From NCBI GenBank assembly GCA_023159155.1, contig JAJNNX010000004.1, positions 868,001-932,000 of the forward strand: a stretch of 64,000 bases of DNA. Reading direction: 5' to 3'. The notes under the pieces are model-generated. The model had not been told where the DNA came from. It did not search any database and saw only the letters and a program-made list of their open reading frames with translations. Shown one piece after another: positions 46,301 through 58,580 of this stretch. Positions within the stretch are counted from its first letter, which is position 1, and each line of letters opens with the position of its first letter. Both the position numbers and the translations under genes were made by a program. The stretch comes from Ustulina deusta. Its lineage: Eukaryota; Ascomycota; Sordariomycetes; Xylariales; Xylariaceae.

Positions 46301-47499
46301 GCCTGCACCACCGACGAGGCACTCGCACATGCCTCTATGTACGTCGGCTCTCGACTCGGGCCACGGGAATACCACGATATGAAAAAAAGAAAGGAAACGA
46401 GATGGTGGTGGAGAGGGGGGGGGGGGGGGGGGGGTTGAGACGGGTGAATCAACGTGGTCTCTAGTAGCAATTACTCCCCCTCTCTAATAAAACTACCTAT
46501 ATTGATGTACTAGTGAGTAAGACAGCCGGCATGTAACTCTAGCATTTTGAGGGACGACTCTCACACCATGATGAAGCGCGCAAACGAACAGAAGAAGCAC
46601 CGCGAACCCAGGGTCCATATGGTGCAGGGAAACGGGTTGGGCAGTGATTCTACAGACCACATCCTCCGATCCCCCGCCCCGGGTCGTGGTCAAGCAGGAT
46701 ATTTCGGCAACCGGTCCGTATCACATCGTGCCTATCACAGGCGCGTCACAACCAGAACAGCCGGTTCGGGTCCGCCAACAATAATCACTTCGATCTGGTA
46801 CGCGAATCCCGCGCTCGGCCCGCGCTCGGGGAAAAAGGCGTCAAGAGCAAAATAACTCTTGGTCAGGAAAGTTAGGCGATGGCATGAGTCATGCCCAATG
46901 TCAACCTTGGCCGTGGAGAAAAACCAATGAAAAACCAAGTTGGACCGCCAGCTTGTCTATCCTCGAGGGCCCTACAGTAGCGAAGGGAGCACGCCGATAC
47001 CGGAAGACTAGCCGTCTCTCGAGTCATCGGCGACTGCGCAGACACGGCTGTATATTAGAAGCATTTATAGGCTGATCATAAGGGGGGAAAGGGGGGGTAC
47101 CTTATATAGAATTCCCCAAAACCGGTACCAAATCTAGAGCAGTCCAAGAGCATTGATGAAACCCCAGGAAATGTAGTTTGGAAGTGTTGAGACATTTCTT
47201 CATTATGCCTGCTATGTTCTCGTGTCGAAACGCCTGGTGGCAACAAGAAGGGAAGAAGAAGAAACAAAAAATTTCCCTCGCAGAGGCTAATGTCTAAACA
47301 TAGGTAAGGACCATGCGTACAATATTTTCGATACATCCTTACATAACAGGCAGTAGTATATAGCTTAAAGTGATACACAGTACGCATGGGATTAGCAGCA
47401 ACACGGTGACGATGTTGGAGTGTCCATGATTCTCACTTTCCACACTTGCTCGCGTTCATGCATTTTTCCTCTTTTCCGCCCGGCTCAGAAAGCGCGCTA
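43341..47499. other. 4.2-kb gene-poor region
   Basis: The longest stretch without a supported gene. Open frames of 60-100 codons occur on both strands (45490-45783 minus, 45551-45853 plus, 46110-46382 plus, 46547-46855 plus) but show no domains, splice-linked continuations or repeats that I can defend. It contains a 20-base G run at 46415-46434. I see no terminal repeats of an intact transposon; a decayed element or a lost gene is possible. Confidence 0.5.
46415..46434 (+). repeat. Poly-G homopolymer (20 G)
   Basis: Twenty consecutive G on the plus strand, in a purine-rich context. Length is likely to be variable or imprecisely sequenced; it could also form a G-quadruplex. Confidence 0.85.
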
Positions 47500-49419
47500 T
47501 CAAAACGTGCTGGTAGCAAGCCGACTCGCCGCATTCCTGGCATCTACACGGTCCTCATCATCCTCTTCCGGGAGCCCAGGCATGGTCGTGCCGGCGTTGG
47601 CTGGGGACTTCGTGCCCTTTTCTTTTTCTCCGGCGCCCTCCTCCTCGTTCACGCCCGCCATGATACTGCCTGAGACGCTCCGGCTTAGACTGTCCGTCCG
47701 CCTCGGTACGCCGCTCCAGGCGTCGCCCTTAGGTCCCTGGCTGACAGCTAGGCTCGTGCGCCGCACTGTCGGATGCGATTCTCGACCGAGACGGCTAAGC
47801 CCTCCAGAGGCGTCAATAGCCCTAATGTCAGGCCGCACACTCTCTAAAAGCGCGAGAGTGCGACGCTCAGCCTCAATTTCACGCAATACGAACTCGCGAA
47901 TGCTGCCTCGTAGGTCGGCCGATGTCCGTGCAAACCACTTGCGGCGTTCATTGACAAGATTCTGCGTGACTCGTGTCGTTTTCTGGTAGAGCTCGTGTTC
48001 AGTGTTCCTAGCTTCGTCGAGAGCGGCGATGGCCTCATCGACCTTCTCACGCCGCACGCTCGAGCTAGCTTTGAGCCTGTCAGCCGAGTTCGTCTTGCTT
48101 CGCGTGTTGTCCTGAGCTTGGAGAAATTCGCGAATGAGAAGCTGTCGGTTAGTCAACGTCTCTTTAACGATAAAGGCGTCCTGTGAGTGATATTGAAATG
48201 AATCCCCAAGGGTTGTAGCTTCGGCTGTGGCTTGAGCGGCGTGGCAGTCTCCCACAGTTTGTATAATCTTTCCAAGTTTTCGATAGGCGTTTGCCAACCC
48301 CTGATGTGGCTCCTGCACGCTCATAGCACCAATCTTCACGCCGAAGTCTGACTCGGAAAGTCCCAGACCTAGAACCGGGTTAGCCGAGCCGGGATTGCCT
48401 CAAGTTTAACTAGCGAGTGATAACATACCTCTTCGTGACTTGACCAGCCGGTCCACCTTATGTCCCGCGTCCATCGAGCCCAGGTAAAAGAGCTTCACGA
48501 TGGGACGTGCTTCTGCCAGCTCCGGAGTGTCGTCTGGAGGTGGTGCAAACTGCTTTAGAACTTTCCTTCGCACCCCGGTGGCGGGCTGCTTTCGCTTTAT
48601 CATGGGGCTATAGCCGAAATCGCTCTCGACAAACAAGACCATTTCATCATCCATCATGAGTACCTCGTTGCTGCATACGTAGTTGAACCATCTCTGCATA
48701 AGCGCCTTCACGCGAGTCTCGTCCTCGTCTGTACCGGCGCCAGCAGACGTCAGCGAGGGGGGCACAGCTGGCACCATGGCATTGGGATTGGCGGATATAA
48801 GGTGGGCGGCGAGCTTGATGAATTCGGAATGTAACCGGCGGACATCGCGGAATTGAGTGGTGCGAAATTTGGGTATATTTGTCTTCGCTCTCGATTAGCT
48901 TCGGAAGAGCTGCGTAGCTGTAGGGACTCTTACGTGAACATCAAACCTCAGAACAGGATCTTTCTTGCCAGTCCTCTCCAGCCCCGTGATTTTCGCCTGC
49001 AACTTGTATTGGGGTCCAGGCGGCCGGCGCGGTTGCTGGGCCTGCTGTACCCCCGGGGCATTGGATGGCCCGCTGTTCGTGGGCTCGCCTTGCGGTGGCA
49101 ATTGTTGCTGCGGCGCATTTGGCGGAGCTTCCGGCTCGGAGCTCAAGCCAGCCGGTTCAGAAGGCTCGGATTGCTCGGAGGGGTCGTACCCGGCCGTCGA
49201 AGCAGTGCTACTGGCTGTATTCGGCCTTCTGAAGGCATCGATGCCCGAGTCTTCCTGCGCAAAGCCGTTCCCGGGCTCTCGGTCTCCATACTGGTAGGGT
49301 GTCGGCGATTGAGAGCTCGATAGGGAGCCGTAGCTGACGACATTGCGCTGGGGAGTCGCAGGTGGCGAGCCCCATCCGGCGGCCTGCTCGTCATCTGGCA
49401 TGGACGATCGATAGTCCAT
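47500..49419 (-). CDS. VPS17: Retromer sorting nexin Vps17 (PX-BAR)
   Basis: Partner of Vps5 in the endosome-to-Golgi retromer coat. Three exons: 48934-49419, 48429-48882 and 47500-48368 (602 aa). The joins give LRFDVHTNIPKFRTTQFRD and KSRRGLGLSESDFGVKIGAM, both in phase. Order: a disordered N-terminus rich in Ser, Pro and Gln (residues 1-135); the PX domain (YKLQAKITGLERTGKKDPVLRFDV through RWFNYVCSNEVLMMDDEMVLFVESDFGYSP, residues about 140-270); a linker RKVLKQFAPPPDDTPELAEARPIVKLFYLG; and the BAR region, helical, from AMSVQEPHQGLANAYRKLGK to about residue 535. The tail is Ser/Glu-rich. MEF2 starts 661 bp away on the opposite strand. Confidence 0.9.
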
Positions 49420-50080
49420 GTTCGCAAGCACAAAGCCAGCAGCCAAGAGAGAAGGGGTCAAGTTGTTCGGGGACCGAGTCAGGCGATGTCGAGATTGAGC
49501 CGTCGATGTGACAGGACGAGCAAAGCAAAGGAACTGCCTGGGTGGGGAGACTCTGAGGAGCTGTGCGCAAACCCGGAGCACACAGCGTCGCGCAGATATG
49601 AGGTTTGTGGGTATGGGTAGTTTACCTAGCGCCGAAGTTTGGGGAACGCTGAAGTAACAGATACCTACAACCGCTTATGGTGGTGAAGTTGCGGGTCGGT
49701 CGTCGGCAGGGAGGTTCAACGACGATTCATCGATTATTGGCTGGTAATGGATGCCTAGTCCAGACGCTAAGACGTAAGGACCGACTGAAAGACATGGTAC
49801 AGGAGCCACTTTGGCGGGGCTCAGAATGCCTGCCGAATTGGAAAGCTGTTGGACTTGGCCTGTGCGTATAATACTCTTTCACTACACGCAACAGCTGCAA
49901 ATACCTATGTACCTCATAGTAGGCACCGCCTAGAAAGTTACCAACAAGGTACCTACATATATGTAGGCAACTGCATCATAAGAGCGATAAGGCATTGATT
50001 GCTATGGTGTAAAAAAAGACCTCGTCTAGTGCCGCCCCCCGAGGCATGATATAGCGTCAGGTTCACCCCGTCACTTCGTG
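49420..50080. promoter_or_regulatory. Divergent VPS17/MEF2 promoter spacer
   Basis: A 661-bp spacer shared by divergent genes. Contains TACCTA/TAGGTA copies at about 49905-49965. No gene supported. Confidence 0.5.
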
Positions 50081-52728
50081 ATGATGAGCCTATCGGCGGC
50101 TATTCGCGGAGCTCAAGTGAGATGTTCCAGTCTCACAAGGCTGAGGGCATTCTCTTCAGCGCCGATTGTCAGTCCATGCCGTGTTAAAGGACTGGCGACA
50201 TCTGCCTCTCCTGCGCAGCCTGAGAGTCCAATAAAATATATCCGAAATATTGGCATCGTCGCCCATGTCGACGCTGTAGGCTCTCACTTCCCATCGTTTT
50301 CAGGGAATATTCGGTGCTGATTCGAATTGTAGGGCAAGACAACAACCACGGAGCAGATGCTCTACAACAGTGGTGCCTTGAGACACGCAGGCAGTGAGTC
50401 GTCCTTCCTCTCACCCTCTTCCGCTCTCCTTTCCCCTTCAAAATATCCGAAAACTAACCTTCCGTAAGACTAACCTACTATACAGATGTTGATCATGGCG
50501 ACACTGTCACCGACTTCTTACCCATGGAAAGGCAGAGAGGAATCACCATCCAGTCTGCAGCTATCACATTCAACTGGCCAAGAAAGGACGAGCATGACCT
50601 GAATATACAGCCACATATCATTAATCTAATCGACACACCCGGTCATGTTGATTTCAGATTTGAGGTCGAGCGATGTATGCCGATTCTTGATGGCGCTGTA
50701 TGCGTTATCGACGGTGTAGAGGGTGTCGAAGCTCACACCGAGAGAGTGTGGTCATCTGCCCGAGAATTCAAGATACCACGGTTCATTTTCGTTAACAAGC
50801 TGGATCGCGAGGGTGCCTCATACAAGAAGTCTATCCAGGACATTGGACTGAAGCTCAATGGCATGCCTCTAGTCTGCCAGATCCCGTGGTGGGAAGGCGA
50901 TACAATGAAGGGCGTGGTTGACGTCATCACAGGCCGGGTTGTCAGCTTGGCTGGCACGGCAGACTCCCCAGAGCGATTATCCGAAATCGCTGTAGACATT
51001 GCCATCAGTGATGAGATCGAGCGTGCCCGTGAGAGGCTAGTTGAGCTTCTCTGTGAGCGAGACGATGAACTGTTGGAGTTATGGACAGACCATGGCAAGG
51101 ATCTTCCTAGCGAGCCTATAAAGAAAAGCATTCGCCGTGTTTTGAGCAACGGCGATGGTTCTCTCATACCCGTCTTCGCGGGCTCTAGCTTGAAAAATAT
51201 CGGCGTCGTTCCATTACTGAACGCAGTCAATGACTACTTGCCGAGCCCGCTCGATCGTCCGGAACTTGAAATCAGCAATGGCGAAAAGACTCAATTACTT
51301 GGTCAAATCCTCCAACCCACACAGATCTCGAAGAAACAAAAACAGGCACAAGTTGAAGCCTTAGCATCAGTCTTCAAAGTTGTCAACGATTCGCGCCGAG
51401 GCATGCTAACTTGGGTGCGAGTGTACCACGGCATCGTTAAGAAGAACACCCCGTTGTGGAATACTAACCTACAAGGGTTCGAACGGCCCCTTAATATTAT
51501 GCAGATCTCTGCCTCACAGAATGTCGAGGTTCCATACCTCGCACCCGGGCAAATAGGCGCCCTCACAGGATTGAAGACCGCCCGAACGGGTGACACCCTA
51601 ATGGTTATGTCCTCGAATAAAGCCCCGCCACCAGAACTTTCACATGTCCAGGTTCGACCACCTGAAATCCCACCAGCTGTAGCTTTCATTGTTCTAGACG
51701 TATCCTCACCTACAGGGGCCAAAATACTAGAGACTGCATTAGAGAACGCTTCGCGAGAAGACCCTAGCCTCAGATGGTCAAAGGACGAGAAGACCGAACA
51801 ATACACACTATCGGGCATGGGGGCCCTCCATCTCGAGATTGCACGGGATCGTTTAGAGAACCATTATAAAGCAGAAGCGCTATGGGGCAAGATCGTAGTC
51901 GACTACAAGGAGAGTCTATCCATGCAAACACCCCCGACGCGCGCCGTCTTCGACAAGACAGTAGCCGGTAACGCAGGCATGGCGGCATGTACGGCCATCA
52001 TCGAACCTCTCGAGAGCCATCACACTGACACGTTCCCACGATCATCTTATACCGAACGAGACGGGAACATCATCCGAATCCAGTTTCCCGGAGAAGAGCA
52101 CCCCTTTGATGTTGACGCAACGCGCCAGCACCTCCTAAACGGCGCTATCGCGGGTCTAGCTCGGGGTCCGCTCCGCGGCTCCCCCATATACCGCTGTCTG
52201 GTGACACTAACTTATGATGGCGAAACAGACTATTTCGGTACGGCATCCGGCGCACACCTATCCAGCGCAGCCAAGAAGGCCGTAAAAGACGCCCTGGTAA
52301 CTGCGCAGCAGCAAAACGGCATAACGATCCTCGAGCCTGTGATGCGCGTGACCATCGTCTGTCCCGAGGCAGCAGCCGGCGCGATCCAGCACGACCTGCA
52401 CTCAGCCAGGGGCGGGCAAGTTCTCGATGTGCACGATCTGCAGGATAGCAGTAGCAGCAGCAGCGCCAGCACCACCGGGGACGGCAATGCCGATATCAAT
52501 ATTGAAGATATCTACGCGCCGCCCGACTCGTACGAGTTCCAAAAGTCGCTGCGCGAGACCCGCAAGGGCCGCCTGCGCATGCTGCAGATCACGGCCCAGG
52601 TCCCGCTCGCCGAAGTCCTCGAATACGACAGCGTGCTACGCAGCAAGACGTCCGGCCACCACTCCTTGACCATGGCCCTCGATACGTTCGAGCGGGTTAC
52701 AGGACCAAGGGAGAAGGCGCTTCTTTAA
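50081..52728 (+). CDS. MEF2: Mitochondrial elongation factor G2 (ribosome recycling GTPase)
   Basis: GTPase that helps disassemble mitochondrial ribosomes after termination. Three exons: 50081-50275, 50333-50393 and 50486-52728 (832 aa). Residues 1-45 are Arg/Ser/Ala-rich and nearly without acidic residues, a mitochondrial presequence. G motifs: AHVDA|GKTTTTEQM (P-loop, split by intron 1), RGITIQSAAITF (G2), DTPGHVDF (G3), NKLDREG (G4), GSSLKNIG (G5). Then domain II (GMLTWVRVYHGIVKKNTPLW), domain III (MGALHLEIARDRL) and domains IV-V to LDTFERVTGPREKAL. The length and ERQRGITIQSAA context favour MEF2 (EF-G2) over MEF1, which is not certain by eye. The first of two adjacent ATGs was taken. A Ser-rich run encoded by AGC repeats lies near 52450. 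Confidence 0.9.
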
Positions 52729-53400
52729 ACTGCCCAGTCGTTTAATCGCCGTTCCTCGAGTAAGGATTTTGAGGTTTGAACGAATATGTCGGAGTACATA
52801 TATGTATCATGTAATATATAGATGTATGCGTGTTGTATTTGTACGGTGCATCTTAGGTTTAAGGGAAACGAGCCAACTTATCCGAAATCAGATCTATTCT
52901 TCAAGATTCACGATGATATATGAACAAGCTATGACAACTGAAAAATAGCGCGTACAAGATGTAGTGCACCACTTTCCCGGTCATGTTCCCGTCATCCTCG
53001 CTGCAAATATTTTATCTTTTCTCGAGCTCATATTCACCTGGGTCCACATCATGTTCGTTGTGGTTCTATAATTCCCCGATGCATATCGTAGCTCTTGGTG
53101 GTGGAGCTCGAAACCTATTTAGCGAACAGAGTGAATAGCAGTCGTGCGCCTTTGTGATAGATCACGTATCATCCCTATATCTTGCTCTCAAAATGACATG
53201 TGGCCGTCCTAACCCCCCAGAGCCTGATTCAGGGTTTTGGTCTTTGGTTTCGGTACCGTTCTAGTCTTATATAACTATTAACGCCCAAGAGCGCAGCTTT
53301 TAGCCTCGAGCCACACACAACATGATTCGCGACGGTGCCCTTCTACGTAGGCACCTCTGGTGTCTCAGACGTCTTTGCTGGCATCATTTCAGCCTCACCA
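52729..53400. other. Convergent 3' spacer
   Basis: Between the 3' ends of MEF2 and NCL1. No gene seen. Confidence 0.5.
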
Positions 53401-55966
53401 TCATACAATCGTCTCATCACCGGTGTCCTCGGCTTTCGCGGCGTTTTCCGCTTTCGTCTCAGGCGCTTCCTCCTTAAGCACCTCTTCCACCTCGGAATCC
53501 GCAGTATCAGCCTCCAACTTAGCTGACTCCTTAAGTGTCCGGTTAATGACAGGGGAGGTATCGTTGAAAAGACGAAGCATCATGGCTGCTCGGTCTTCCT
53601 TTGGTAGCATGAGGTTCAACGAGTGGAAACTCTTCCACAAAGGTAGAATCATGCGCTCCGAGAATTCGGGGTCGGTGCCGTCAGGCTCGATGCTTAGAAG
53701 ACAGCAGCCCATACCGATATCTCTAGTTCGCTCACCAATCTCATTGAGTTTCTTCCAGTCGTCGTTAATGAACTTGGGGAACATCTCTTTTAAGAGCAGA
53801 TGAAGAGTCTCTTTGCTCGTTAACCGAACAATTCGCTCGCCACCAACGTAGCCAGCGATGATGGGGAGACCTTCGGATTGTATCCGCCAGCGACATACCT
53901 CAGCGGATGGAGCATCCTGCTTCATGAACATCTTGAGACCTCCGTGGATGAACCTAACTCCACGCCCCTCGTTCTCAACTAATATTTCTCGAACCAGCTG
54001 ACTGGTATAATATATGGCCTTGGCAGGCTCGCCTACAGCATTCCGTACCATGAACCGGTCGGAGGGGAATCGAGGCGATATCTTATAGAAGCTGCGTATG
54101 TTCTGGACTACTTCGTGGTCTACGGACAAATATTTGAATGGCTCTTCGTAGTTGGCCTCCGCGCGTTTCACCCGTTTATCAGTGGAAGCGTTCGGCGCTG
54201 GAGACTCAGTTTGATTCTCAACTTTGGTTGTTTCGGCGCGGCGGACGGCTGCAGCGATAATCTCTACTTTCTCATTCGTAGGTGTTTCTGTTCGTTGCCT
54301 CTTATTGTCCGGGGCTTCTTCCGACTCTACTTCTTCGAGACTCCTCTTCGAACCGACGGACGGAATCTCATCGGTTGGCTCTCCAATGACAGCTTTGGCT
54401 CCCTCCACAATTTCCATCTCCGGTGCGGAAGCACCATTCGGCGAGGCAGTAGACGTTCCGAGCTGAGATTTCACTTCTTCCTTGGCTTTGAACTCCTTCT
54501 TTTTCTTGAGCACTGTAATAAAGAACCCACCAGTATCTTGTTGGTGGGGGTAAACTCGCATACATCGGTCAAGAGGGAGGGCGGAGCAGTCGCTTGTGTC
54601 TGGCCTGGGGAACATGGTTTGGGAGATCTTGCCAGGTGCCTGTCCGCCGTTCAAAACATGATGTTGGACTTCCTCCCAGCTATTCCAGATTTTGCCTGAC
54701 TTGTCCATGATTTGCCACTGATGCATGCCAGGATAACGCTTCAGCAAGGGGAGTCTATCTTTGCAGTCGATAATCTCGACGACATCCGGTCCGCCACAAC
54801 GTTCAATCGCTGAAACGACAACAGATTCATTCTCAACAGGGTTCATACTGCAAGTGGAGAAGACAACTCTGCCCCCAACTTTCAGCATTTGCAGAGCCCT
54901 GACTAGAATTCGAACCTGCGTGGCGTGAAGACCCAATGCATTTCCAGGTTGCCAATTCCTCCACAGGTCGATATTCTTTCTCAGTGTTCCGTCTCCTGCG
55001 CAAGGGACGTCGGCCAAGATTCGGTCAAATTTGAGGTACCGAGGAGTGTTGGGGTTTCCTGGGTCTGGACTTATTCGGAGTGATGGGAAAAGCGTGGCAT
55101 CGTGGTTTGTAACAATCAGATTCGGGGAAGAAAGCCTCTTGAGCTGGTGGACCAACAGATGGCATCGCTTATACTCCACATCATTCGCGACAAGGAGTCC
55201 AGTAGCCCGTCCATCGTCGGCAGAGTCTTCCGCAGAATCAACATCTTCCTGTTCGTTCCCTGGGAGCGCAGCCTCGCCGAATGACTCCATGAATTTCTGG
55301 ATTCTCGCTTCCTCCCCGGAGTGAATCATCTCGAGCAACTGGGTAGACTTGCTTCCCGGTGCGGCGCAGAGGTCCAAGACGGTCATACCAGGTTTGAGGT
55401 CCATGACGAGAGGCGGGATCATGCTGACGAGCTCTTGTCTGCTAATATTGCCGACACTTGTCTCGGAGACTAAGAACTTCTGGAAGGACGCGAAGGGGGG
55501 GAACTTGCGGACGACTTGCTTCGGTGTCGTCATGGAATAGGCCAGCTGGTCAGGATACCAAGGGACAGGCTGAGGAGCCTGCACGACGTCACCGTTGAAG
55601 CGCTCGATCTTATCGATCTCAGGCGCATATCGCGTCTCTAGAAGGCGTTTGACAGCGACCGCGTGGCCCTTGGAGCCGCAGAAACGAAAGGAGTTTGGCA
55701 ATTCCCTGCGCACCGTTGCCCAGAATTCGGCTTTCTCAGCATCCTCAAGGGGAAGCAGAGTGTTATAGAAAGCTTCTAGCCTTTCGTTGGTCTTCGAGAC
55801 ATCTGGATAGGATCGGTAGGCGTCGGTGCGAGGCGTTCGAACATCGCCACCTTTGCGGTCGCCACCTCTACGGCCACCCTGTGAAATACTATCAGTCACG
55901 GTTCCCAAGAACCTCGTCGCGTCTGGTCGTGGCTCGACAACATACTCTCTTGTTTTTGCGACCCAT
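53401..55966 (-). CDS. NCL1: tRNA (cytosine-5) methyltransferase Ncl1/Trm4 (NSUN2 type)
   Basis: Nuclear SAM-dependent enzyme that makes m5C at several positions of tRNAs. Two exons: 55946-55966 (21 nt) and 53401-55878 (832 aa). The small first exon was chosen because MGRKNKR|GGRRGGDRKGGD gives the basic N-terminus of the family; the frame also stays open through the intron from another start (MGTVTDSISQ), which is the alternative. RCMT motifs in order: WYPDQLAYSM, SVGNISRQELVSMIPPLVMD, VLDLCAAPGSKSTQLLEM (SAM loop), FDRILADVPCAGDGTLRKN (Cys of motif IV) and VVFSTCSMNPVENE (catalytic Cys of motif VI). The NSUN2-specific C-terminal part (EPFKYLSVDHEVVQNIRSFY, FINDDWKKLNEIGE) follows. The linker (residues about 500-600) and the last 45 residues are acidic and Ala-rich. 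Confidence 0.93.
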
Positions 55967-56493
55967 GATCAACCACGGTCGCAAAGGCTACAAATTATAC
56001 TCGGAGAGAGACAATCGATCGCATAGGGCCGTGGACCAATCCGTAGTGTAGACGTCGCGAAGGAAACCTGTGGACTTGTAAATAGTATATTGCAGGTTCG
56101 GTGCCGTTTCACCCACCAATGCCGTCGTACCCAGGGAAGTGGTAAACTACGAGGTAGGTTTTGCGCGGAGCTCTGGGAAGCTTTTCCAATTGACGAACAT
56201 GTTTGCTCTAACCCCACCAAAACCATGCATATGCAATGTGGGGCAGAGAATATTCGTCAATTTGCATATAACGGTGATATCTATTTTCTCAGAAATATTG
56301 TCTCGGTACATAAATGCATGTGCCGTTGTGCAGCAGACGGCACCTAGGTACCTAGCTGGATGGAAAGATCTTGAATGAAACAAAACACACCCATTGCCTA
56401 AATAAATTCCGAATTAAGTACAGACTTAGGTAACTCCCTACAATCCGAGGGCCCAACTTAAGTTGAACCACCTACTATTGGTTGGGTCTCTCG
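55967..56493. other. Spacer upstream of NCL1
   Basis: Holds the NCL1 promoter and the 3' end of the aldolase-type gene. No gene seen. Confidence 0.5.
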
Positions 56494-57517
56494 TTACAAC
56501 TTATAGTCACTCCCAGATTCGTGGGCCATCAAATCAAACGCCGGTCTCGCGCTGAACCAGCCCGCCGCCTCAGAACCGACCGTCTTATAAGTGAATTCCG
56601 CGTCGGCATCCGCGACCTTGACAGTCTTTCCACCGCGCCCGGCAGCAGCCGCGTCGGCAAGTAACTGGGCATGGCAGCACTTCTCGAGGCTCGTGAACCA
56701 GAAGACACAGCTTTCGACCGACTTGCCGCAGGTCAGCAGGCCGTGGTTGGAGAGGATGGCAGCTTTCTTTTGCCCGAGCGCTTCGGCGATGTGGATCCCT
56801 TCCTCCGGCCCGAGCACGATGCCGCCGAAGTTATCGTAGAGCGCGATGTCATTGTAGAAGGCGCACGAATCCTGCGTGGTGATCTCTAGGGTGCGCCCAA
56901 GCGTCGAGAATGCGCGCCCGTAGATTGAGTGGCTATGTGCAACAGCGTTGATGTCTGGTCGAGCCGTGTGCACGGCAGAGTGGATCATGTACGCTGCGCC
57001 TTGTCAGCAATAATCCCGCGTGACAGGTTCCGGTCCCTCCAGCCGAGCCTCGGCAGTCGCTGCACTAACCTGCGACATTGAGAAGCCGTACGGGGCCGCC
57101 ATCAACTATCTGGCCACCGTGGTCGACGCGGATGAGGTCAGACGCTTTCAGCAGCGGCCACGCAACACCAAACGGATTTACCCAGAACGTAGTGGGCTCA
57201 ACGGGGTCCCGGACCGTGATGTGGCCAGCAACGCTACCGGCCCCATCATCTTTAGCGCAGTGTCCAGCACGAAATAGAGTCAGCTGACTTACCCTTCATC
57301 AAAACCTTGCTTAGCAAAGATCCGGAACGCGAGCGCCAGTCGTTCCTTGAGGTATTGGCGCTCGTCGAGTGGATCTTCAAAGCTTGGCTTCTTCGGAAGC
57401 TGCGCATAGGTATTCGTTAACCTTGAACCGCCCGATAATGTCAAGACCGAAAAACCTTACCTGACCTTTGGCTGCTGCCTGCATACCTGGGGTACCTTTC
57501 GTCGAGTGAGGAGACAT
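56494..57517 (-). CDS. Class II aldolase/adducin domain protein
   Basis: Likely a cytosolic, zinc-dependent aldolase-like enzyme; substrate unknown. Four exons: 57461-57517, 57293-57399, 57070-57233 and 56494-56999 (277 aa), phases consistent. Zinc ligands of the fold are visible: GVAGHITVRDP, HSHSIYGRAFSTLG (His-x-His) and LSNHGLLTCGKSVE (His). Other family features are FWVNPFGVAW, ASDLIRVDHGGQIVDGG, VRLLNVA, TQDSCAFYNDIALYDNFGGIV and EKCCHAQLLADAA. The protein matches the fungal family annotated as class II aldolase/adducin or meiotically up-regulated relatives. ATG at 57517 starts a 19-codon leader (MSPHSTKGTPGMQ) with little conservation. Confidence 0.87.
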
Positions 57518-58580
57518 CTTGACCGCTTGCAGGTATAGTAATAGAAAGCGATGAGTGCGTTGAATCCAGCGAGAATTCGGGTTTCCCGGTGTTTCCAGCA
57601 CTAGTCTTAGTGGGCACACTTTCACGGGGACAAAGCAGTATTTTCCAGCACTTTCACACTTTGGGAGCTCCGACCTAAATAAAGACTCTGGGGCACGAGG
57701 GGTAATGGATCCTACCATGACCTACCTACTTGGACATTTATGAGTCGGAATGCGGAGAAGGAACGCGGAGAAGGAACGCTAAGGTGCGGTAAGTCGAGTG
57801 GCGCACATGCGTCAACCGACTGCTACAATGACTACCTATCGGTTGGTATATTTTGGAGTAAGCTTGATCATATGGCGGCGCCTTACAGCACCAATGTATT
57901 ACTCCTTCTGCGTCGCTTTACGTGGTAACTAGCTCCATGTAGACCGAACTGTATGGTGTATCCGAGTACACAAGATTGTAACCATAAAGATAGATACGTG
58001 ATTGGTAGTCACGAAAATATCAAATGTCACCAACCGGTTGTTTTCGTGTGTTTAATGCACAATACACAGCATTTACGAAAGCTTCGGAACGTATAAATAA
58101 CTTCGTAGCCGTGTGCCCGCTTATGGCTCGGTAATAACAACTACCTGAGAACCATCAGAATGCAATGTACTGCCAGATATGAGGGTGAAACCGCCGATAC
58201 TTAATTCTTTTTTGCGACCGAATCGGGGGCATGGGGCTACGAGAGATAAGTAGCAAGAACAAAGACCTTCAGTATGATGCTCTTTTTCATATATTTCTCA
58301 ACCGCGCCATTCTATCGAGATAGTGCCGAGACTGTGAACCCTGATAGAGAAGATTTTCTGACTGCGAACCTTGCAGTTCACCTGAGATCTGCATACGAGC
58401 ATCTCATGGTGCTAAAACCTTTACTGTCTGAAATCGTCTGATGCGAACTTCTTTTTGAACTAGAGAGAAAAAGCAAAAGCATCACACGCCACCGCAAACC
58501 CTTGATACCTCTCGGTAGAGGTGCCGAATTACCGAACGTCACCATTGCCGAACCCAGCGAAGCTTCGGTAAACTGTCGAA
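57518..58580. other. Spacer
   Basis: Upstream region of the aldolase-type gene and 3' region of the dynamin gene. No supported gene. A GGTTCGAATCC-type tRNA arm was looked for and not found. Confidence 0.5.

Noticed and set aside
43481..46855. Numerous 60-130 codon frames in the gene-poor gap
   Set aside because: Length is within chance for this base composition and there is no motif, repeat or splice support.
47420..47989. Plus-strand open frame of 189 codons
   Set aside because: Antisense to the VPS17 BAR region.
54115..54699. Plus-strand open frame of 194 codons
   Set aside because: Antisense to NCL1; the minus-strand methyltransferase is well supported.
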